DNA of 9,104 bases from the NCBI GenBank assembly GCA_020697025.1, contig JAJFBO010000027.1:1-9104 (forward strand), written 5' to 3'. Below, in pieces: positions 1 through 5,636 of the stretch. Each line of letters begins with the position of its first letter. The stretch's first letter is position 1. The notes under the pieces are model-generated. The model made no database searches, had not been told where the DNA came from, and saw nothing but the letters and a program-made list of their open reading frames with translations. A program made the position numbers and the translations under genes. The DNA is from Burkholderiales bacterium. GTDB lineage: Bacteria > Pseudomonadota > Gammaproteobacteria > Burkholderiales > UBA11063.

Positions 1-742
1 CTTTTTTTAATTCATTATCAAATTCATTTTTGTTATCTATATCAGCTAACTCACCGCTCATTTGCAAGCGTTCTTGCAATAATAAAACCCTGTTCCCTTT
101 TGACCCTTTTTTTAGAGGTTCTCCATAAGGTATAGGCTTCCAGCCGCCTTCTTTTGCAATAGCGTAATAATCTGCCAATTTTTCACGTAGTTTAGTATAA
201 CCATGAAATTTTGGCATAACATTATTTAAAACCTCATTCACATCATTCACATCATTATCATCTTTTGCAATCTTATCTGCAACTTCCTGTAAATTAACAC
301 TTTTAGCAATGAGTGAAGGTAAATACAACTGTTTGGCACTTTGCAAGCCGTAAACCAAATTATTTAAATATAAAAATAGTCCATCGCTTAATGTTAATTC
401 AAGATTAACTGCCAAGTCAGGATTGCTCTGATCTAACTTGGCTGCCATTGTATTAATTTCGTTTATGTGATAGTTGCCGGGATCTAGCCCATCCATATAT
501 GCATTTTGAATTAATTTGATTAAAGAAATGCCAGAAGAAGTTAATTCGCCATCTTTTACCCATGCCGGAACATACTTTCGGCTTTTATAAAAGCTGGATA
601 ATAAGGGCGAATGACAGGCAACATTGACTGTACATTTTATAGGTTTTGCATTTATACGCTTAATTAGTTGTGGCATTATTGCCAGTTCATCACTGTTAGC
701 GTTAAATAATATACATATACTTAATAATAAAAATTTTCTCAT
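1..742 (-). CDS. L,D-transpeptidase of the YcbB/LdtD type, N-terminal part (runs off the left edge)
   Basis: The enzyme family makes 3-3 cross-links in periplasmic peptidoglycan. Reading down from the ATG at 742-740, 247 codons are open to the window edge, so the catalytic YkuD domain with its Cys lies outside. A short hydrophobic N-terminus (residues 3-15, FLLLSICILF) looks like a signal peptide. Residues 50-95 match the scaffold domain of this family: FYKSRKYVPAW, then a helix ending in MDGLDPGNYH. Residues 115-135 carry the LTLSDGLFLYLNNLVYG helix. Residues 184-206 carry LREKLADYYAIAKEGGW, and residues 210-231 (LKKGSKGNRVLLLQERL) open a PG_binding_1 domain. An AGGT box at 752-749 lies 6 nt before the ATG. 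The acidic Asp/Asn loop at residues 161-169 comes from a 9-bp tandem repeat. Family assignment rests on motif recognition; the catalytic half is not visible. Confidence 0.85.
   Translation of the reverse strand, partial: MRKFLLLSICILFNANSDELAIMPQLIKRINAKPIKCTVNVACHSPLLSSFYKSRKYVPAWVKDGELTSSGISLIKLIQNAYMDGLDPGNYHINEINTMAAKLDQSNPDLAVNLELTLSDGLFLYLNNLVYGLQSAKQLYLPSLIAKSVNLQEVADKIAKDDNDVNDVNEVLNNVMPKFHGYTKLREKLADYYAIAKEGGWKPIPYGEPLKKGSKGNRVLLLQERLQMSGELADIDNKNEFDNELKK
231..257. repeat. Three tandem 9-bp units inside the L,D-transpeptidase gene
   Basis: The units are acctcattc, acatcattc and acatcatta, end to end. They encode an in-frame NDVNDVNEV-type segment (about residues 162-171) between two helices of the scaffold domain. 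The 9-bp unit keeps the frame, so copy number could change without breaking the gene. Confidence 0.6.
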
Positions 743-829
743 TAAACTACCTATTGAGTTAGCTACTTATAACTGTAGATAAAAGCAAATGATACTAACT
801 ATCAGATGCATTAATTACTTTTTTTAGAG

Positions 830-859
830 ATTATACGTTAAATGCGTAGCATTCTGCAA
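830..859 (-). promoter_or_regulatory. Candidate promoter for the L,D-transpeptidase gene, with a palindrome in the spacer
   Basis: On the minus strand a perfect TATAAT occupies 835-830. TTGCAG (3 of 6 matches to the -35 consensus) occupies 859-854, giving an 18-bp spacer. The start would lie near 823 and leave a leader of about 80 nt. The spacer holds the palindrome AATGC-GTA-GCATT (841-853), which could be an operator or may be chance. The octamer attatacg (plus strand) recurs at 883-890, 53 bp away. The region is AT-rich, so promoter calls are weak. Confidence 0.35.
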
Positions 860-876
860 ATTTAGTATTAATTTAA

Positions 877-906
877 TTGCGTATTATACGGGTAGTAGTG
901 TATAAT
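877..906 (+). promoter_or_regulatory. Candidate promoter for the permease-ligase unit
   Basis: A perfect TATAAT lies at 901-906, and TTGCGT lies at 877-882 with an 18-bp spacer. Transcription would begin near 913 and give a leader of roughly 30 nt containing the ribosome-binding site at 931-937. It lies back to back with the promoter for the gene on the left. The -35 match is poor and the background is AT-rich. Confidence 0.4.
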
Positions 907-930
907 ATAAAAAAATAAATGCAATAATTA

Positions 931-937
931 AAAGGAA
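931..937 (+). promoter_or_regulatory. Ribosome-binding site aaaggaa ahead of the permease
   Basis: The site resembles the one before the next gene (aaggaag at 1831-1837). It points to translation starting around 943-948, where no ATG, GTG or TTG exists in the permease frame. The only near-cognate codon at normal spacing is ATA at 944-946. The site lies about 117 nt from the first in-frame ATG (1055), too far to serve it. Confidence 0.5.
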
Positions 938-943
938 ACTTAT

Positions 944-1852
944 ATACTTTCTTCATACTTAAACATTATATTATATATAGTATTTACTGCAGTTTCATTT
1001 ACTTTTATAGACAAATTAGGTAATTTTGTTAATCCAATTATTTCGCTTTTTTTTATGTCTATAATTGCTACAATTTGGTTCAATTTAATAAATTATAAAA
1101 ACTTAAAATCAATATATACCAACTTTTTACGCAATAAACGTATTTTTTTGATGCTTTCATCTATGGTAGGTCTAAATTGGCTATGTTCAATATTTGCTCC
1201 ACATAAATCTGATCCATTTATTTATTTAAGTGCAACATTTATAGTTATGGCTATATGCGGATTAGTATTTAAACCTAAAAAAAGCAAAATACATTTTTAC
1301 ATTGAGTGGATAAGTATAATACTCTTAATTTCATGCATGCTATTGTTACGCTATAATTATGCAATCCATCATACTAAAGATATTGATATTGGACTAATAC
1401 TAGGAACTAGTGCTGGGATAACTAGCTATTATTATGCTGTATTTTCAGAAAAGTATAGTAGGCTAAACAGTTTTTCTTCATCTCAAATACTTGCTTTACG
1501 TTTTTGGCCGCTAATTATTGTTTTGGGCTGTTACATATTTATTCTGCATATTCCTATTTCATTTACCTGGAATATGTTTTCTGTTTTACTATTAATGTCA
1601 TTTTTAACATTAATTATTCCAGTGTTTTTTTTACAACAGGCAATTATAAGAATGAAGACAAATAATCTTTCATTTATGTTAGCTATGACGCCGGTTATAA
1701 CGTTCATTATATATACAGTGAGTATCTGGAAATTAAATTGGACTAACTTTGTTATTTGTTTGCTTATAACCCTGACCTTAATAATTTCAAAATTAATATT
1801 AACAGTTTTAAACCCCCATGATATATTTAAAAGGAAGCAGCGCCTTGAATAA
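944..1852 (+). CDS. EamA/DMT-superfamily permease, probable exporter, with a non-canonical start
   Basis: This is an inner-membrane transporter of the drug/metabolite type; the family typically has ten helices in two EamA repeats. Counting from ATA at 944, hydrophobic helices fall near residues 4-22, 30-49, 67-84, 91-109, 119-135, 149-167, 183-202, 211-230, 243-263 and 267-288, which gives ten. The second half begins at about residue 149 (GLILGTSAG). PVFFLQQAIIRMKTNNLSF (from residue 226), followed by a Pro-bearing helix, is typical EamA. The first ordinary start, ATG at 1055, would remove helix 1 and part of helix 2. The frame is open from 932, and a ribosome-binding site sits at 931-937. 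I therefore place the start at ATA 944 (302 aa), although an ATG start at 1055 (265 aa) cannot be excluded. Several lines of this gene are below 25% GC by hand count, lower than its neighbours. The substrate is unknown; the ligase behind it suggests a peptide or amide. Confidence 0.75.
   Translation: MLSSYLNIILYIVFTAVSFTFIDKLGNFVNPIISLFFMSIIATIWFNLINYKNLKSIYTNFLRNKRIFLMLSSMVGLNWLCSIFAPHKSDPFIYLSATFIVMAICGLVFKPKKSKIHFYIEWISIILLISCMLLLRYNYAIHHTKDIDIGLILGTSAGITSYYYAVFSEKYSRLNSFSSSQILALRFWPLIIVLGCYIFILHIPISFTWNMFSVLLLMSFLTLIIPVFFLQQAIIRMKTNNLSFMLAMTPVITFIIYTVSIWKLNWTNFVICLLITLTLIISKLILTVLNPHDIFKRKQRLE
1831..1837 (+). promoter_or_regulatory. Ribosome-binding site aaggaag that decides the TTG start of the ligase
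   Basis: It lies inside the last codons of the permease, 7 nt before TTG at 1845-1847. The in-frame ATG at 1818 lies upstream of this box and has only cccc-rich sequence before it, so TTG 1845 is the better start. Confidence 0.6.
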
Positions 1853-3089
1853 TTTTTACCACATCTTATTAGTTAATCCATTTGCATCTGCTAGATATTT
1901 ATCAAATGAGCTAAGAAAATATGCAATAAAAACTACAGCATTATATACAAAAGATATATCTTTACTAAGTGACTTTTTGAAACCGGATATTAATTTATTT
2001 GATGAGCAGGTATTTTGTTTGTCAACAGACATAGAAGATATAATAAAACAGTTAAATGGTAAAACGTTTAGTTTTGTATTAAATGGCTTTGAAGGAAGTG
2101 TGAAAACTGCAGATATACTGGCTAAGTATTATACACCGAAATATGCGAATAATCCAGATACAGCCATGCTTCGTTCGAGTAAAGACGAAATACATAAGGC
2201 ATTAGCCAAAAATAATTTTTCTCATATACGTCAATTTTTATATAACTGTAATGATCAATTGCCGGATTTAGCGAAATTAGGCCTTGCTTATCCCTGCTTT
2301 GTTAAACCTTTAGCTGCAAATGGCTCAACTGGAGCAAGCAAGATTAATAATCCTTCAGACCTTGAAAAATATTTTTATACGGATCGTTTAACGTTTAATA
2401 ATATGTGTGAAACTGAAGAAACTAGGGATAAATTCCTGATATCTGAGTTTATTGAAGGTACCGAAATAACTGTGGATACATTTTCTCGAGGTGGTAAACA
2501 TTATATATCCTCAATTCAACAATATAGTAAAGAGTATTTTAAATCAAAGCCTGTGTTTCGTTCTTCCGAGGTTGTTCAAAATAGTAATCTTATCCAGAAA
2601 ATTTCTGATTATATTTTTCAAATTCTAGATACAGCCCAGTTATATAATGGGTTTGCCCATACTGAAATATTTTTAACTCCCAGAGGAGAGCTAAAACTTA
2701 TTGAAATTAACCCAAGAATAGCTGGAACCAGTGGTATGACCAATACGATTGCGAAGCTAAGTGGAAGGACTTCGCAAATTGATTTATTATTAGAGTATCA
2801 ATTTAATATTCAACCAGAAACTATTAAAGATAATATGCAATCAAGAATTCTCAGTTTATATAATTTTGGTGGTAATGCCTTGTATAATTTAAAGCAGCAA
2901 TTAGCTAAATGGGACAGCGTGTATGAAGTAAATCAGTTAGTACCTGATGGGCATATACAATCAAACGGGGCATTGGCTCTAACCGACGCTATAGCTTTTG
3001 TTATTATCGTAGCGCAGGATATGAAAATACTTAATCAGCATACTGATGAAATATTAGCCCAGGATAGATTAGGCTGGACTTTAAAATAA
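1845..3089 (+). CDS. ATP-grasp carboxylate-amine ligase (L-amino acid ligase-like)
   Basis: The family uses ATP to form an acyl-phosphate and then an amide or peptide bond in the cytoplasm. Counting from TTG (414 aa), residues 5-75 form the Rossmann-like N-domain (HILLVNPFASARYL). Residues 82-125 carry a pre-grasp signature, ending in a helix around SSKDEIHKAL. The ATP-binding FVKP is at 152-155 (Lys154), followed by a Gly/Ser-rich loop (NGSTG). SEFIEGTEITVD is at 200-211. The metal-binding EINPR is at 287-291, followed by a Gly-rich turn. The C-terminal 80 residues (from about RILSLYNFGG) resemble the extra C-terminal domain of L-amino acid ligases. The start overlaps the permease stop by 8 nt, so the two are probably translationally coupled. 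An alternative start, ATG 1818, adds nine residues. The substrate is unknown; dipeptide or amino-acid conjugate formation is inferred from family and exporter context. Carnosine-synthase-like or biotin-carboxylase-like relatives are other possibilities. Confidence 0.8.
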   Translation: MNNFYHILLVNPFASARYLSNELRKYAIKTTALYTKDISLLSDFLKPDINLFDEQVFCLSTDIEDIIKQLNGKTFSFVLNGFEGSVKTADILAKYYTPKYANNPDTAMLRSSKDEIHKALAKNNFSHIRQFLYNCNDQLPDLAKLGLAYPCFVKPLAANGSTGASKINNPSDLEKYFYTDRLTFNNMCETEETRDKFLISEFIEGTEITVDTFSRGGKHYISSIQQYSKEYFKSKPVFRSSEVVQNSNLIQKISDYIFQILDTAQLYNGFAHTEIFLTPRGELKLIEINPRIAGTSGMTNTIAKLSGRTSQIDLLLEYQFNIQPETIKDNMQSRILSLYNFGGNALYNLKQQLAKWDSVYEVNQLVPDGHIQSNGALALTDAIAFVIIVAQDMKILNQHTDEILAQDRLGWTLK

Positions 3090-3090
3090 T

Positions 3091-3636
3091 TTACTGAATG
3101 AAACGATTAGTTTTTTGATCAGGAAGGGTATAATCAATTAATTTTAGAGTCTCCTCATTTTTATAAAAACGGGTTGTACGTTGCAAAAAGTAATTTGTAT
3201 CATTAAAACCTACTGAAGTAAGATAATCTCGCGCTGCCTGATTGCGGATTTCATTATATGAAACCCGAACGATGGTAGTATCACTATGTGTTACGCCATT
3301 TGTATTAGAAAATATAGTTTTTGCTATATCTGAAGATTTAAGTGCCTGGGTAAAGTATGTATTATTACTTGGTGTACTAAATATTGAGACTGCCGTTGGC
3401 TTATTTTGTAAAGTAAGAGCATATACTGCTACATAATGGTTCTGTTTGTCTATGCCTTGAGATAATAGTTTGCTATTTAATGCATCTGATACAGAATGTA
3501 GTACAATATTAAGTGAGCGCTGACTGTCTAGTGAACTATCAAAAGTTGATGGAGTATGTGATTGTTGCTGCCAAAGCGCACATCCTGTAACGCTAAAAAT
3601 TATGCAAGATATTATAAACTGTTTAAAAGTTATCAT
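3091..3636 (-). CDS. Small predicted lipoprotein of unknown function
   Basis: I do not recognise this 181-residue protein. Its N-terminus is a lipoprotein signal: MITFK, a hydrophobic stretch, and a lipobox V16-T-G-C19, so the mature protein would be lipid-anchored at Cys19. Residue 20 is Ala, which would permit outer-membrane sorting in enterobacterial-type rules. The mature part is polar and has no membrane helix. Residues 65-90 (HYVAVYALTLQNKPTAVSIF) look like a beta-strand pair, and residues 120-130 (TTIVRVSYNEI) look like another strand. No Cys is present besides Cys10 and Cys19. A strong ribosome-binding site (AGAGGGA, 3647-3641) lies 4 nt from the ATG. It follows tldD by 57 bp on the same strand, so it could be the last gene of that operon or have its own promoter. 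Its stop codon is one base from the stop of the opposing ligase gene. Confidence 0.75.
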   Translation of the reverse strand: MITFKQFIISCIIFSVTGCALWQQQSHTPSTFDSSLDSQRSLNIVLHSVSDALNSKLLSQGIDKQNHYVAVYALTLQNKPTAVSIFSTPSNNTYFTQALKSSDIAKTIFSNTNGVTHSDTTIVRVSYNEIRNQAARDYLTSVGFNDTNYFLQRTTRFYKNEETLKLIDYTLPDQKTNRFIQ

Positions 3637-3640
3637 TTTA

Positions 3641-3663
3641 TCCCTCTGTCATATTATATTATA
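3641..3663 (-). promoter_or_regulatory. Ribosome-binding site and overlapping TATAAT boxes ahead of the lipoprotein gene
   Basis: AGAGGGA at 3647-3641 is the clearest Shine-Dalgarno box in the window. Just upstream, TATAATATAAT (3663-3653) contains two overlapping -10 consensus boxes, which would give a very short leader. I see no convincing -35 box within tldD's 3' end, so the promoter part is tentative. Confidence 0.4.
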
Positions 3664-3693
3664 TACAGCGAAAAAGATATGTTTGTCTTAAAT

Positions 3694-5127
3694 TTAAAGT
3701 GCTGTTCCACCAATAGTAAGACCTTTATCAATACGCATAGATGGCTGGCCTACGCCAACTGGCACTGACTGGCCATTCTTGCCACATACTCCAATACCGC
3801 TATCAAGTTCCAAATTATTACCAACCATTGACACATGCTTAAGGCATTCAGGGCCGCTGCCTACTAAGGCGCACCCTTTTACCGGATAAGCTAACTTTCC
3901 ATCTTTAATGACCCAGGCAGTATTAGCATTAAATACGAACTGACCTGAAGTAATATCTACCTGACCGCCTTCAAATGTCTCAGCATAAATACCGTATTTG
4001 ACAGAAGCAATAATTTCCTCATGAGTAAAATCGCCTCCTTGCATATAAGTATTAGTCATGCGTGGCATAGGACTACAGGCAAAAGATTCGCGCCGTCCGT
4101 TACCAGTTGATGCTAAGCCCATTAATCTGGCATTTAACTCATCAAACATATATGATTTTAAAATGCCATTTTCAATCAATACATTCTTTCTGGTTGGATT
4201 TCCTTCATCATCCATATTTAATGAGCCACGACGGTTCTTTATGCAGCCTTCATCAATTACAGTTACATTTTTATTAGCTACCTGGGTACCAATTTTATTA
4301 CTAAAGGCCGAACTGCCCTTACGGTTAAAATCTCCCTCTAAACCATGGCCAACGGCTTCATGTAAGATTATACCTGCCCAGCCATTGCCCAAAACAACAG
4401 GTAATTCTCCACTTGGTGCATGAATGGCATCACTCTTTAATAATGCCTGGTTATAGGCTCTTTGGATATGTTCTTCAAGGATCTCATGGGTATAATTTTC
4501 CAATAAATATCTGCCGCCAAGGCCGCTGCTGGCTTTTTCTATTTTACCATTATTCTGTATAATAAGCGTTATACTTAAATGCACTAACGGACGGATATCA
4601 GTGTGATAGCGCTCATCATGTCTGGCTATATAAATCTCATCATATTCAAGAGATAAATTAGCAAGTACATTAGTCACATAATCAAGTTTTCTGGCATAAC
4701 TATCTATAAATTTCAATATTCTTACTTTATCAGTATTGGTTGTTGCCAAAATTGGATTATTAATAGTATATAAATCATGATTAGATAAAGTATCACTATT
4801 GTTAATAGCTGCAAGTTGTTTCGATGATGGCCGGGTAAATAAATTATCCACGAGGTTAGTTATAGTTTTTGCATTTAAATCATTAGAATAACTCAAAAAT
4901 GTTTTGTCGTGGCAAATAGCCCTGATGCCTATTCCCTGGTTAATGGCAAAGCTGCCAGATTTGATAATTCCTTCATCTAATGAATAAGATTCATCAGATG
5001 AGTATTGGAGATAAAAATCACAAAAATCAACACCACGATTTAGAAGTTTTTGTGATTGCATACGAAAAAAACTATCACTCAAATCATTGGTGTTTAACAA
5101 GCGGTTACATACAAGATCATTTATCAT
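3694..5127 (-). CDS. tldD: TldD metalloprotease subunit
   Basis: TldD forms a cytoplasmic Zn protease with TldE/PmbA that degrades unfolded peptides and matures some peptides such as microcin B17 and the CcdA antitoxin. The 477 residues match the family length. The zinc motif is H256-E-A-V-G-H261, in ILHEAVGHGLEGDF. The late conserved Cys is C448 in GIGVCGKNGQSVPVG, near the C-terminus. Other family signatures are MDDEGNPTRKNVLIENG (305-321), GRRESFACSPMPRMTNTY (344-361), and the terminal QPSMRIDKGLTIGG. The ATG (5127-5125) overlaps the TGA of the ppiD frame by 4 nt, and I see no good ribosome-binding site. Translation probably depends on ribosomes finishing the upstream frame. tldE/pmbA is not in this window. 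Confidence 0.95.
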   Translation of the reverse strand: MINDLVCNRLLNTNDLSDSFFRMQSQKLLNRGVDFCDFYLQYSSDESYSLDEGIIKSGSFAINQGIGIRAICHDKTFLSYSNDLNAKTITNLVDNLFTRPSSKQLAAINNSDTLSNHDLYTINNPILATTNTDKVRILKFIDSYARKLDYVTNVLANLSLEYDEIYIARHDERYHTDIRPLVHLSITLIIQNNGKIEKASSGLGGRYLLENYTHEILEEHIQRAYNQALLKSDAIHAPSGELPVVLGNGWAGIILHEAVGHGLEGDFNRKGSSAFSNKIGTQVANKNVTVIDEGCIKNRRGSLNMDDEGNPTRKNVLIENGILKSYMFDELNARLMGLASTGNGRRESFACSPMPRMTNTYMQGGDFTHEEIIASVKYGIYAETFEGGQVDITSGQFVFNANTAWVIKDGKLAYPVKGCALVGSGPECLKHVSMVGNNLELDSGIGVCGKNGQSVPVGVGQPSMRIDKGLTIGGTAL

Positions 5128-5636
5128 TGCGGCTGCTGCTGTTGCCCAGCTTGACTCAGGCGATCTAATTTATAGCTGACTGGGTACTTGGTACGTAAAT
5201 AAGCTATATATGCTCCTATATCAAGCATAGAATTATTTTGGTTAAATTGATCCATAAGGGACAGATTTTGTGCACTTAATTTCGGATCAATATTTTCCCC
5301 ATTAATTTTATATATAACAAAAGCACCTTTATCATTGATACCTCCTGTATAAGCAGGCATTTTTTGTAGTGAAACGCTAAAAATCTGTTTGACTGTCTGC
5401 GGGCTTATATCCTTGCTTTGACCAAGTAGTGTAACATCCACAGCTTTACCAAAGTCTAATTGTAATTTTCCACTTTGTAACTGGGCTATTTTTGCCTGAC
5501 CTTCCTGATAAGCAAGTTTAGATGCCTGTTGTTGCTTTATTTGGTTGATTATTTGGTCTTTTACCTGCGCCAGGGGTTGGACCACGCTTGCCTGATATTG
5601 GCTAATTCTATATACAGCATAACCATTCTCACCTAA
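5124..5636 (-). pseudogene. ppiD: C-terminal part of ppiD, separated by an in-frame TAA
   Basis: This continues the ppiD reading frame directly after the TAA at 5639-5637, with no shift. The first residues, LGENGYAVYRISQYQ, match the place in PpiD where the 'SE-V-E-x-G-N-VVLRV' segment leads into the C-terminal chaperone helix (PLAQVKDQIINQI). The frame is clean for 170 codons to TGA 5124-5126 and ends in a Gln-rich tail (AGQQQQPQ). A free-standing product could start at GTG 5585-5583 (153 aa), where AGG at 5593-5591 lies 5 nt upstream. That would lack the membrane anchor and so stay in the cytoplasm. A fragment made by a nonsense change is the simplest reading. A real split gene or a sequencing error remain possible. 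Confidence 0.65.

Noticed and set aside
919..927. Two-codon ORF (ATG CAA TAA) just before the permease ribosome-binding site
   Set aside because: It is too short to support a regulatory role without conservation data, and such triplets are expected by chance in AT-rich leaders.
3040..3090. Hairpin AGCC...GGCT near the end of the ligase gene as a terminator
   Set aside because: The stem is only 4 bp with a long loop and no following T run.
3242..3768. Two plus-strand open frames of 64 and 68 codons opposite the lipoprotein and tldD 3' end
   Set aside because: Both are shadows of minus-strand genes and show no recognisable protein features.
4058..4423. 121-codon plus-strand open frame
   Set aside because: It is antisense to the core of tldD, including the HEAVGH region, has no ribosome-binding site of note, and its sequence is the mirror of conserved TldD codons.
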